Shown: positions 54,538 to 62,979 of the stretch, piece by piece | Layout: the number at the start of each line of letters is the position of its first letter | Numbering within the stretch: position 1 is the stretch's first letter | Source: Amycolatopsis camponoti | Lineage (GTDB): Bacteria; Actinomycetota; Actinomycetes; Mycobacteriales; Pseudonocardiaceae | DNA length: 64,000 nt | Reading direction: 5' to 3' | Assembly (NCBI RefSeq): GCF_902497555.1 | Contig: NZ_CABVGP010000001.1 | Location: forward strand, 4,196,501-4,260,500 | Position numbers and translations under genes: made by a program | Notes under the pieces: generated by a model | What the model was told of the DNA's origin: nothing | What the model saw: only the letters and a program-made list of their open reading frames with translations | Database searches by the model: none

Positions 54538-55357
54538 AGATGCCCTGCACCGCCCCGGCCGCGATCGCCGTGACGACCTTGAACGCCTTCATCGCCTCGG
54601 TCATGTTCACCGCGTCGAAGCCGACTCGCCGCGTGCCGATCTGCTCCACCGTCGGGATCACCGCCGTCGCCTGCGCCAGGTGGCTCGCGTCGAACTCCAC
54701 CTCGATCCGGTGCGCCCGGACCTGCCGCTCCTCGCGCCCGGCCCGCGCCATCGCGTCGGCCGCCGCGCCGGTCAGCAGGTCCGCCGTGCGCGCCGGCGGC
54801 AGGCAGATCGCCGCGTACCGGCTCACGCACTCCTTCACCTGGACCAGCTCCGCCTCCGGAGCGTAATCACGGGCGTCCTCGCACGTTTCGTCGTCACCCG
54901 AAACGAGCAGGACCGGGACGCCGTACTCGGCGGCCATCGCCGCGTTCAGCCGTCCCTCGCTCGCCGGGACGTCGTCCAGCCACACCCCGGTGATCTGGTT
55001 CTCCAGGTAGGTGTGGGAAAGGACCCCGTCGAACCCGGCGCCGGCGTGGTAGCCCAGGAACACGACACCGTCCACACCGGAATCGACGCCCTGCATCATC
55101 GACAGCGGCTTGTGCCGCCCGGTCAGCATCCGCGCCCGCGGGTCCAGGTCCTCCAGCAGCAGGTTCCGCTGCGACGAGTGCGCCTCGTTGACCAGCACGT
55201 CCCCGGCCCCGGCCTCGAACAGCCCGGCCAGCACCGCGTTGACGTCGCCGGTGAACAGCCGCCGGAAGCGGTCCCACTGCGGCGAACCGGGCACGACGTC
55301 GTCGGTCCAGGTGACGCCGGTGGCGCCCTCCATGTCCGCCGAGATCAGGATGCGCAT
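54530..55357 (-). CDS. M55-family D-aminopeptidase (DppA type)
   Basis: A 275-residue M55 enzyme: RILISADMEGATGVTW at the start (zinc-binding Ser-x-Asp-x-Glu-Gly), LVNEAHSSQRNLL with a zinc His, FLGYHAGAGFDGVLSHTY, and the catalytic segment QVKECVSRY. DppA-type D-aminopeptidases cleave D-Ala-D-Ala and similar peptides, and in Bacillus subtilis are coupled to a dipeptide importer and murein-peptide enzymes. Start ATG 55357 is chosen over the GTG at 55366 because family members begin at this strand. Divergent from the ABC importer operon by 170 bases. Confidence 0.93.
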   Translation of the reverse strand: MRILISADMEGATGVTWTDDVVPGSPQWDRFRRLFTGDVNAVLAGLFEAGAGDVLVNEAHSSQRNLLLEDLDPRARMLTGRHKPLSMMQGVDSGVDGVVFLGYHAGAGFDGVLSHTYLENQITGVWLDDVPASEGRLNAAMAAEYGVPVLLVSGDDETCEDARDYAPEAELVQVKECVSRYAAICLPPARTADLLTGAAADAMARAGREERQVRAHRIEVEFDASHLAQATAVIPTVEQIGTRRVGFDAVNMTEAMKAFKVVTAIAAGAVQGIYG

Positions 55358-55527
55358 GCCCGGCACTTTAACCAGACCGCCGCGGCCCCCGACACGGATC
55401 CCCGATCACGGTGCGTAGTCGAACGCGATCGATAACGATCGGACACCTGCCGAGGCGGCAACATATTGCGCGGTTGTGGCGGTATGTGGTTACTTCTCGT
55501 CCTTGGGGAGGCTTCACAGCGAGAACG

Positions 55528-57360
55528 ATGGGGTGGTTTTTGGTGCATTTCCCACGCAGAATCGGCCGGTTGGGCCGTGTCGGCGCGGTCGTCGCGGCCG
55601 CGACGCTGGCGGCGATCCCGCTAGCCCTGCCGGCCCAGGCCCAGCAGGCCAAGGTGCTGCGGGTCGCGCTGACCACCGGCATCGACCACCTGAACCCGTT
55701 CACCGCCGTGCTCGCCGCGTCCACGCAGATCGGCCGGTTCACCTACGAGTTCCTCACCGTCCCGGACGCCGCGAAGGCCGAGGCCTCGCCCGCGCTCGCC
55801 GAGTCCTGGACGCCGTCGGCGGACAAGCTGACCTGGACGTTCAAGATCCGCGGCGGCGTCAAGTGGAGCGACGGGCAGCCGGTGACCGCCAAGGACGCCG
55901 CGTTCACCTTCAACCGCATGCTCAGCGACGAGGACGCCCGCACCGCCAACGGCAACTACGTCGGCAACTTCGAGACGGTCACCGCCCCCGACGACACCAC
56001 CCTCGTCATCAAGACGAAGACCGTGCAGGTCAACATGAACCTGCTCGACGTGCCGATCGTGCCCCAGCACATCTGGGAAGGCGTCAAGGACCTCAAGGAC
56101 CCCTCGACCGACGACCTCAAGATCGCCGGTGTCTCCGACGGGCCGTTCCAGGTCACCGAGTACAAGCCGAACGAGTACGTCAAGTTCAAGGCCAACAAGG
56201 ACTACTGGCGCGGCGCCCCGAAGGTCGACGAACTGCAGCTGCTGCAGTTCAAGGACACCGAAGCCGCCGTCAACGCGCTCAAGCAGGGCGAAGTCGACGT
56301 CATCAACCGGCTCAACCCCAACCAGTTCGCCGCGCTGCAGGGCCAGGACGGCATCACCACCAACGCCGCTCCCGGCCGCCGCTACGACGAGCTCGCGATG
56401 AACTTCGGCGTCACCGACAGCTCGAACAACCCCATCGGTGACGGCAACCCCGTCCTCAAGGACATCAACGTCCGCAAGGCGATCACCCAGGCCGTCGACA
56501 CCCAGTCGCTGGTGGACAAGGTGCTCAAGGGCCTCGGCCAGGTCGGCGGCGGCGTCGTGCCCCCGGTCTACAGCGCCTACCACTGGGACCCCAGCGACAG
56601 CGAAAAGGTCAAGTTCGACCTCGCCGCCGCCAACGCCACCCTCGAGCAGGCCGGCTACAAGAAGGGCGCCGACGGCGTCCGCACCGCCCCCGGCGGCGCC
56701 AAGCTGGAGCTGCGCCTGACCGGGCACTCCAACCGCAGCTACGACCAGGGCGTCTCGCAGTACGTCAGCGGCTGGCTCAAGGACATCGGCATCACCGTCA
56801 AGCAGGACCTCGTCTCCGACGACGAGCTGTCCGACCGCACCGCCACCGGCAAGTACGACCTCGCCATCGGCGGCTACGGCACCAACCCCGACCCGGACTA
56901 CGCGCTCTCGCTGCACACCTGCGCCGCGCGTCCCTCCGCGGACGGCAAGGGCGGCAGCACCGACACGTTCTTCTGCGACGCGGCCTACGACGACCTGTAC
57001 AAGAAGCAGCTGACGGAGACCGACGACGCCAAGCGCGCCGGCTACGTCAAGCAGGCCCAGGCCCGGCTCTACAGCCAGTTCCCGACGATCGTGCTCGACT
57101 ACCAGAACGCGCTCGAGGCCTACCGCTCCGACAAGTTCTCCGCCTTCACCACCCAGCCGCAGCCCAAGGGCGCGATCCTCGAGCAGACCGGCTACTGGGG
57201 CGTCTACGGCGCCACCCCGGCCGGCGACCAGGCGAGCGCCGACGCCGGCAGCAGCGGCACCGTCGTGTGGATCGTCGTGGGCGCGATCGTCGTGGTGATC
57301 ATCGTCGTCGGTGGCGTGATCATCAGCCGCCGCAACAAGACCTCCGAGGACCGCGAGTAA
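55528..57360 (+). CDS. Peptide-type ABC binding protein with C-terminal membrane anchor
   Basis: A 610-residue SBP_bac_5 protein: N-terminal signal ending QAQA near residue 37, typical family segments (IRGGVKWSDGQPVTAKDAAF, SDGPFQVTEYKPNEYVKFKA, DINVRKAITQAVDTQSLVD), then a Ser/Gly/Ala linker and one C-terminal helix (VVWIVVGAIVVVIIVVGG) before RRNKTSEDRE. It lacks a lipobox, so the C-terminal helix probably holds it in the membrane. ATG 55528 is the best in-frame start, though its RBS is weak. First gene of the four-gene importer operon. Confidence 0.9.
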   Translation: MGWFLVHFPRRIGRLGRVGAVVAAATLAAIPLALPAQAQQAKVLRVALTTGIDHLNPFTAVLAASTQIGRFTYEFLTVPDAAKAEASPALAESWTPSADKLTWTFKIRGGVKWSDGQPVTAKDAAFTFNRMLSDEDARTANGNYVGNFETVTAPDDTTLVIKTKTVQVNMNLLDVPIVPQHIWEGVKDLKDPSTDDLKIAGVSDGPFQVTEYKPNEYVKFKANKDYWRGAPKVDELQLLQFKDTEAAVNALKQGEVDVINRLNPNQFAALQGQDGITTNAAPGRRYDELAMNFGVTDSSNNPIGDGNPVLKDINVRKAITQAVDTQSLVDKVLKGLGQVGGGVVPPVYSAYHWDPSDSEKVKFDLAAANATLEQAGYKKGADGVRTAPGGAKLELRLTGHSNRSYDQGVSQYVSGWLKDIGITVKQDLVSDDELSDRTATGKYDLAIGGYGTNPDPDYALSLHTCAARPSADGKGGSTDTFFCDAAYDDLYKKQLTETDDAKRAGYVKQAQARLYSQFPTIVLDYQNALEAYRSDKFSAFTTQPQPKGAILEQTGYWGVYGATPAGDQASADAGSSGTVVWIVVGAIVVVIIVVGGVIISRRNKTSEDRE

Positions 57361-57362
57361 GC

Positions 57363-58388
57363 ATGACCGCCCCCGAACAAGCCGCGGTGCTCGTCGACCC
57401 CGACGAGCACCGCGGCGGGACCGGCACCGGCCGGTTCTTCCTCAAGAAGCTCCTCGAAGCGGTCATCAGCATCGTCCTGGTGATCGTGCTGTTCTTCTTC
57501 CTCTTCCGGATGCTGCCCGGCGACCCGGTCGCCGCCATGACCCGCGACCGCGCCACCAGCCCCCAGCAGATCGCCGAGCTGCGCGAGAAGATGGGCGTCG
57601 ACAAGCCCATCTTCGTCCAGTTCGGCCAGTACTTCTGGGACCTGCTGCACGGCGACCTGGGCGAGTCCCGGCTGCTCAACAACGGCCGCCCGGTCGCCGC
57701 CATGATCGGCGAACGGCTCTGGCCGACCATCCTGCTCGTCGGCAGCGCCACCGTCCTCGCCGTCATCATCGGCCTGTGGCTGGGCATCCGCGCCGCCTGG
57801 CGCCGCGACAGCCTCTTCGACCGCGCCCAGACCGGCATCGCGCTGACCCTCTGGTCGGTCCCGCAGTTCTGGCTCGGCCTGATGCTGCTCGTGGTCACCA
57901 ACGGCCTGTTCCCCAGCCGCGGCATGCACTCCCCGGACGCCGCGCCCGACGTCCTCTCCCAGACCCTCGACGTCCTGCACCACCTGGTGCTGCCGTGCGT
58001 GACGCTGCTGGCGGTGTTCTACGCCCAGTACATGCTGATCATGCGGTCGTCGCTGCTGGGGGAGATGAACGCCGACTACCTCACCACCGCCCGCGCCAAG
58101 GGCCTGCGCGACGACCTCGTCCGCAAGCGCCACGCCGTCCCCAACGCGCTGCTGCCGACCACCACGCTGGTGTTCATGCAGTTCGGCGCGGTCGTCGCGG
58201 GCGCGGTCACCGTCGAGGCCGTGTTCAGCTGGCCCGGCCTCGGCCAGCTCACCTACGACGCGCTGCACGGCCCCGACCTGCCGGTGCTGCAAGGCGTGTT
58301 CACCGTGCTGGCTAGCGCGGTGGTGCTGATGAACCTGCTCGCGGAGCTGCTCTACCGCGTGCTCGACCCCAGGGTGCGTACCTCATGA
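57363..58388 (+). CDS. ABC importer permease, DppB type
   Basis: The 341-residue protein has a cytoplasmic N-terminal segment of about 25 residues, then six helices, the LPGDPVAAMTRDRATSPQQI segment after helix 1 and the EAA-type loop DYLTTARAKGLRDDLVRKRH. It follows the binding-protein gene by two bases and overlaps the DppC-type permease gene by ATGA. Confidence 0.93.
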   Translation: MTAPEQAAVLVDPDEHRGGTGTGRFFLKKLLEAVISIVLVIVLFFFLFRMLPGDPVAAMTRDRATSPQQIAELREKMGVDKPIFVQFGQYFWDLLHGDLGESRLLNNGRPVAAMIGERLWPTILLVGSATVLAVIIGLWLGIRAAWRRDSLFDRAQTGIALTLWSVPQFWLGLMLLVVTNGLFPSRGMHSPDAAPDVLSQTLDVLHHLVLPCVTLLAVFYAQYMLIMRSSLLGEMNADYLTTARAKGLRDDLVRKRHAVPNALLPTTTLVFMQFGAVVAGAVTVEAVFSWPGLGQLTYDALHGPDLPVLQGVFTVLASAVVLMNLLAELLYRVLDPRVRTS

Positions 58389-59281
58389 CCACCGCCGAGA
58401 CGCCACGGCAGATCGCGTGGAGCCGCCGCCGCGCGTCGATCGCCCGGACCTGGCACGAGTTCGCCGCGCAGCGCGCCGCGCTCATCGGGCTGATCCTGCT
58501 CGGCGCCACCGTCGTCGTCGCCCTGCTGCTGCCGCTGATCAGCGACGAAACCGGCCTCGACGTCACCAAGGCGACCGGGCAGCCGCTGTCCCCGCCGACG
58601 AGCGAGTTCTGGCTCGGCACCGACAACTTCGGCCGGTCCGTGCTGCTGATGACCGTCTGGGGCAGCCGGATCTCCCTGCTCGTCGGGTTCTCCGCCGCGC
58701 TGCTGTCGGTCATCATCGGCACGCTCATCGGCATCACCGCCGCGCACTTCGGCGGCTGGGTGTCGGCCACGCTCCTGCGGTTCACCGACTTCTTCCTGGT
58801 CTTGCCGTCGCTGATCCTCGCGATCGCGCTCTCGGCGGTGCTGCCCAAGGGCGTCGGCACGATCATCATCGCCATCGGCCTCACCGCGTGGCCCAGCACC
58901 GCCCGCCTGGTCCGCGCGCAGACCCTCACCATCGAAAGCCGCCCCTACATCGAGCGGTCCCACGCCCTCGGCGGCGGCCACCTGCACGTGATCGGCAAGC
59001 ACGTCCTGCCCGGCGTCATGCCGCTCGTGCTGGCCAACACCACGCTCGTGGTCGGCAACTCCGTCATCGCCGACGCGACCTTGTCGTTCCTCGGCGTCGG
59101 CGACCCCAATTCCGTCACCTGGGGCCTGGTGCTCGAAAGCGCGCTCAACAACGGCGCCATCAGCCGCGGCGCCTGGTGGAACGTGCTCCCGCCCGGCATC
59201 GCGATCGTGCTCGTCGTCCTCTTCTTCACCCTGGTCGGCCGGGGACTGGAGACCGTGCTCAACCCGAGGTTGAAGAAGTGA
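58385..59281 (+). CDS. ABC importer permease, DppC type
   Basis: A 298-residue permease with a first helix near residues 30-52, the EAA-type segment PYIERSHALGGGHLHVIGKH and the C-terminal FLGVGDPNSVTWGLVLESA motif of DppC proteins. It overlaps the upstream permease gene (ATGA) and the downstream ATPase gene (GTGA). Confidence 0.93.
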   Translation: MTTAETPRQIAWSRRRASIARTWHEFAAQRAALIGLILLGATVVVALLLPLISDETGLDVTKATGQPLSPPTSEFWLGTDNFGRSVLLMTVWGSRISLLVGFSAALLSVIIGTLIGITAAHFGGWVSATLLRFTDFFLVLPSLILAIALSAVLPKGVGTIIIAIGLTAWPSTARLVRAQTLTIESRPYIERSHALGGGHLHVIGKHVLPGVMPLVLANTTLVVGNSVIADATLSFLGVGDPNSVTWGLVLESALNNGAISRGAWWNVLPPGIAIVLVVLFFTLVGRGLETVLNPRLKK

Positions 59282-60927
59282 CCACCCCGCTGCTGCAGCT
59301 CAAGGACCTCAACGTCACCTACGCGGTCGGCGAGCAGGACGTCCCCGCCGTCCGCGGCGTCAGCCTCACCCTCGACCCCGGCGGCACCCTCGGCGTCGCG
59401 GGCGAGTCCGGCTCGGGCAAGTCCACCGTCGCGATGAGCGTCCTGCGCCTGCTGCCGCGCACGGCGAAGATCACCGGTGAGATCGTCCTCGACGGCGAAG
59501 ACGTCACCGCCATGAAGTGGGGCCGCCTGCGCGCGGTCCGCTGGGCCGAGGCGTCGGTGGTGTTCCAGGGGGCCATGCACGCCCTCAACCCGGTCCGCAA
59601 GATCGGCGACCAGATCGCCGAGCCCCTGCGGCTGCACCCGCCGTCGGGGAAGCCCCTGACCGACGCCGAAGTCGACGCCCGCGTCGCCGAGCTGCTCACC
59701 CAGGTCGACCTGCCCCCGGGCCGCGCCGGCGCCTACCCGCACGAGCTGTCCGGTGGGCAGAAGCAGCGCGTCATGATCGCGATGGCGCTGGCCTGCTCGC
59801 CCCGGCTGATCATCGCCGACGAGCCGACCACCGCCCTCGACGTCATCGTCCAGGCGCAGGTCCTCGACCTGCTTTCGCGGCTGGTCGCCGAGCAGGACAT
59901 CGGCCTGATCATGATCAGCCACGATCTGTCCGTGCTCGCCGCCACCTGCAAGCGCATCGCGGTGATGTACGACGGGCAGATCGTCGAGGAAGGCCCCAGC
60001 GCCGAGGTGATGGCCGCCCCGAAGCACGAGCACACCCGGGCGCTCGCGGCGGCGTTCCCGACGGTCGGCGACCCCGTGTCGCGCTTCGCCCCGGCCACCA
60101 GCACGCCGCTGCCACCCGAACCTCCGGAACGGGCGGTGGGAGAGCCGCTGCTGGCCGCGGAGAACCTGCGGGTGTCCTTCCGCGACCGCACCGGCAAGCG
60201 GATCGACGCCGTCGCCGGGGTCGACCTCACGGTGGCGCGGGACGAGATCGTCGCTCTGGTCGGGCAGTCCGGCTCCGGCAAGACCACGCTCGCCCGCACC
60301 CTGCTCGGCCTGCAGAAACCCGACTCCGGCGTCGTCCGGTACGCCGGGAACCCGGTGCCCTCCGGCGGTGCCGGGCTCAAGGCGTACCGCCGTCAGGTCC
60401 AGCTCGTCCTGCAGGACCCGACCAGTGCGCTCAACCCGGCCCACACGGTGTACGAGGCCGTCGCCGAAGGGCCGCGGATCCACAAGCTGGCCGACGAGCG
60501 CGCGGTCGTCCACCGCGCCCTGGAGGCCGCGGAACTGCGGCCGGCGGAGAAGTACGCCGACCGGCTGCCGCACCAGCTCTCCGGCGGCCAGCGCCAGCGC
60601 GTCGTCATCGCCGGGGCGCTCGCCCTGGAGCCGTCGGTGGTGGTGGCCGACGAGCCGGTCGCGTCACTCGACGCCTCCGTGCGCGGCGAGATCCTCGGGC
60701 TGCTGCTGCGGCTGCGCCGCGAGCTGGGCCTGGCGGCGCTGGTGATCACCCACGACCTCGGCCTGGCCTGGAACATCGCCGACCGCGTCGCGGTGATGTA
60801 CCGCGGCGAGCTCGTCGAAACCGGGACGGTGGAACAGGTCCTGCTCGACCCGCAGCACGAGTACACGAAGTCCCTGCTGGCCGCGTTGCCCGGTGGGACC
60901 GCCCAGCGACGCACCGTCGCGAGCTGA
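59278..60927 (+). CDS. ABC importer ATPase with two nucleotide-binding domains (DppD/DppF fusion)
   Basis: A 549-residue double ATPase: Walker A GESGSGKST and GQSGSGKTT, signatures LSGGQKQRVMIAMA and LSGGQRQRVVIAGA, Walker B LIIADEPTTALD and VVVADEPVASLD. GTG 59278 overlaps the permease stop, with GAGGTTGAAGAA as RBS. Together with the three upstream genes it forms a complete oligopeptide-type importer, the second such system in the window. Confidence 0.94.
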   Translation: MTTPLLQLKDLNVTYAVGEQDVPAVRGVSLTLDPGGTLGVAGESGSGKSTVAMSVLRLLPRTAKITGEIVLDGEDVTAMKWGRLRAVRWAEASVVFQGAMHALNPVRKIGDQIAEPLRLHPPSGKPLTDAEVDARVAELLTQVDLPPGRAGAYPHELSGGQKQRVMIAMALACSPRLIIADEPTTALDVIVQAQVLDLLSRLVAEQDIGLIMISHDLSVLAATCKRIAVMYDGQIVEEGPSAEVMAAPKHEHTRALAAAFPTVGDPVSRFAPATSTPLPPEPPERAVGEPLLAAENLRVSFRDRTGKRIDAVAGVDLTVARDEIVALVGQSGSGKTTLARTLLGLQKPDSGVVRYAGNPVPSGGAGLKAYRRQVQLVLQDPTSALNPAHTVYEAVAEGPRIHKLADERAVVHRALEAAELRPAEKYADRLPHQLSGGQRQRVVIAGALALEPSVVVADEPVASLDASVRGEILGLLLRLRRELGLAALVITHDLGLAWNIADRVAVMYRGELVETGTVEQVLLDPQHEYTKSLLAALPGGTAQRRTVAS

Positions 60928-60951
60928 CCCCGCCGGGACACCGGAAAACCG

Positions 60952-60982
60952 ACACTGCGGAAAGCCCGCCCGGGCGCAGTGT
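60952..60982. repeat. Inverted repeat between the importer operon and mptB
   Basis: ACACTGCG at 60952-60959 is perfectly inverted as CGCAGTGT at 60975-60982 across a 15-base GC-rich loop. It may end the importer transcript or serve as an operator before the mannosyltransferase gene. Confidence 0.5.
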
Positions 60983-60999
60983 GTAACCTCCGAACGGAA

Positions 61000-62535
61000 A
61001 TGGCGACCACCACCGACCCCGCGCAGACGCCCTCGGCCACGCTGGCCGAGCGGCTCCTCACGCCTTCGCGATTCCCGTACCGCACCATCGCGATGGGCAC
61101 GGTCGGGAGCACCCTGCTCATGCTCGCCGCGTTCGGCGCCGGCGGCATCCTGATCAAGGACCCCGTGCTCGGCCACGGCCCGCTCTCGTGGATCCGCTAC
61201 GGCCACGGGCGCATGCTCGCCAACGCCGTCCTCTACACCGGCTTCGGCCTCGTCGTGTGGGCCTGGGTCCGCCTCGGCCGCTACGTGCTGCTCGGCCGCG
61301 TCGGCAGCCGTCCCGTCCTGATCGCCGCCGCGTGCTGGATGGCGCCGCTGATCGTCTCGCCGCCGCTGTTCACCCGTGACGTCTTCTCCTACCTCGGCCA
61401 GGGCGCGCAGCTGCTGTACGGGCTCGACCCGTACGCCAACGGCCCCGCCGAGCTGGACGTCCTGCCGAACGTCGTGCAGAACGTCCACCCGCTCTGGCAG
61501 ACGACACCGGCGCCGTACGGCCCGCTGTTCCTGCTGATTTCGAAGGGCGTGGTCGCCACCACCGGCGACAACATGATCCTCGGCGTCATCCTCATGCGCC
61601 TGGTCCTGCTGGTCGGCCTGGCCGGCACGCTGTGGGCGCTGCCGCGGCTGGTCAAGCACCTCGGCGGCAAGCTCCCGGTCGCGCTGTGGCTCGCGGTGGC
61701 CAGCCCGATGATGGTGATCCACCTCTTCGGCGGCCCGCACAACGACCTGATGATGCTCGCGTTCCTCACCATCGGCGTCCTCGCCGCCCTGGAGAAGAAG
61801 CACGTCGTCGCGGTCGTCCTGGTCACGATCGGCATGCTGATCAAGCCGACGGCGGCGATCGCGCTGCCCTTCATCGTCTGGATGTGGGCCAACCACCTCG
61901 AAGGCGAGTCGAAGGTCCGCAACTTCCTGCGCGCCGGAGCCGCCTCGGTGGGCCTGTTCCTGCCGGTGTTCGTCGCGGGCACGTGGATCTCGCTGGGCTC
62001 GCTGAACATGGGCTGGTGGTCCGGCCTCAAGGCCCCGCAGCTCATCGCGAACTGGCTGAACATCCCCACCGGCATCGGCGAAGTGTTCTACAACCTGGTC
62101 CACATCGTGGTGGACGTCCAGGTCTCCCCGTTCGTGACGGTCGCTCGCGCGGCCGGCATGCTCGTGCTGATCGCGTTCGGCATCCGCCAGTGGTGGCTGG
62201 GACGAGGCGGCGGCACGGAGGCGGTCTACCGGGCCGGTATCTCCCTGCTCGCGGTGGCGATCCTCATGCCCCCGACCTTGCCGTGGTACCTGACCTGGGG
62301 GTTCGTGCTCCTGTCGGCGTTCAAGTGGCAGCCGCGTCACCTGGCGCTGGTGGTGGCCGTATCGGTGTTCGTGACGCTGGTGTACTACCCGACGGGCGAG
62401 CAGGCCCTGTACGACTGGTGGTTCATCGCGCTGGTGGTGGTGGCGAGCCTGTACTCGGCGGCGTCGCTGCTGCGCCCGGACCCGCTGGGCCTGATCGACG
62501 CGTGGCGCCGCCCGGAAAAGTTCCTCCGCGACTAG
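61000..62535 (+). CDS. mptB: Polyprenol-phosphomannose-dependent alpha-1,6-mannosyltransferase (MptA/MptB-like)
   Basis: A 511-residue GT-C type membrane enzyme with about 12 helices. The first external loop carries the acidic motif FTRDVFSYLGQGAQLL, and GGPHNDLMMLAF, IKPTAAIALPF and TLPWYLTWGF are typical of MptA/MptB. These enzymes extend the alpha-1,6-mannan backbone of lipomannan and lipoarabinomannan using decaprenyl-phosphomannose, supporting a mycolata-related organism. ATG 61000 is preferred to GTG 60979, although the RBS is poor. Assignment to MptB rather than MptA is from general resemblance. Confidence 0.87.
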   Translation: MATTTDPAQTPSATLAERLLTPSRFPYRTIAMGTVGSTLLMLAAFGAGGILIKDPVLGHGPLSWIRYGHGRMLANAVLYTGFGLVVWAWVRLGRYVLLGRVGSRPVLIAAACWMAPLIVSPPLFTRDVFSYLGQGAQLLYGLDPYANGPAELDVLPNVVQNVHPLWQTTPAPYGPLFLLISKGVVATTGDNMILGVILMRLVLLVGLAGTLWALPRLVKHLGGKLPVALWLAVASPMMVIHLFGGPHNDLMMLAFLTIGVLAALEKKHVVAVVLVTIGMLIKPTAAIALPFIVWMWANHLEGESKVRNFLRAGAASVGLFLPVFVAGTWISLGSLNMGWWSGLKAPQLIANWLNIPTGIGEVFYNLVHIVVDVQVSPFVTVARAAGMLVLIAFGIRQWWLGRGGGTEAVYRAGISLLAVAILMPPTLPWYLTWGFVLLSAFKWQPRHLALVVAVSVFVTLVYYPTGEQALYDWWFIALVVVASLYSAASLLRPDPLGLIDAWRRPEKFLRD

Positions 62536-62538
62536 GGC

Positions 62539-62584
62539 GTCGTGAGTGAGAAACAGGGTTAGAACACTGTTTCTCACTCACGAC
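62539..62584. terminator. Strong palindrome: bidirectional terminator or repeated intergenic element
   Basis: GTCGTGAGTGAGAAACAG (62539-62556) is perfectly inverted at 62567-62584 around a 10-base loop, an 18-base stem starting four bases after the mptB stop. Its right arm contains the stop codon and the last codon of the convergent PPOX gene. It is AT-richer than its surroundings. Confidence 0.8.
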
Positions 62585-62979
62585 CCGGTCCAGCCGCGCC
62601 AGGTGTGCACGTCCGTCACCACGACCGCGTGCTCGGGTGGCCGGTCCGCGTACTGCGAGTACTTCGCCACCAGCCACGAAACCGGCTCGGCACCCGGCGG
62701 CAGCACCCGCGCGGTGCCGTCCGCACGGGCCCACCACAGCTGCGACCAGTCCTCGGCGTACCCGTCCGCCAGGAAGCACACCGCCGGGTTCGATGCGATG
62801 TTCGCCAGCCGCCGCAGCGCGGTCGTCGACTTCGGCTTGTGGTCCACCGCGAAGACCACCTGATCACCCCGCACCGCGAAGGTCACCGGCACCAGGTGCG
62901 GGATCCCCGAAGCCGATACTGTCGCCAGGCGCGCCACCCGTGCCGCGGCGAAGCGCTCGCGGGCCTCCTCCGGGGTCAT
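62578..62979 (-). CDS. PPOX-class (pyridoxamine 5'-phosphate oxidase-like) flavin/F420 protein
   Basis: A 133-residue split-barrel protein of the PPOX group (ARVARLATVSASGIPHLVPV, FAVDHKPKSTTALRRLANI, DWSQLWWARADGTARVL), similar to actinobacterial proteins annotated as F420-dependent PPOX oxidoreductases. It overlaps the start of the gene downstream of the S66 peptidase by ATGA, forming a short operon. The last codons lie within the intergenic palindrome. Cofactor choice (FMN or F420) is not decided by the sequence. Confidence 0.87.
   Translation of the reverse strand: MTPEEARERFAAARVARLATVSASGIPHLVPVTFAVRGDQVVFAVDHKPKSTTALRRLANIASNPAVCFLADGYAEDWSQLWWARADGTARVLPPGAEPVSWLVAKYSQYADRPPEHAVVVTDVHTWRGWTGS

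Noticed and set aside
55358..55527. Operator palindromes between the D-aminopeptidase and importer operons
   Set aside because: Only short, imperfect repeats such as GATCG and GCAA/TTGC are present; no convincing site or promoter pair was found.
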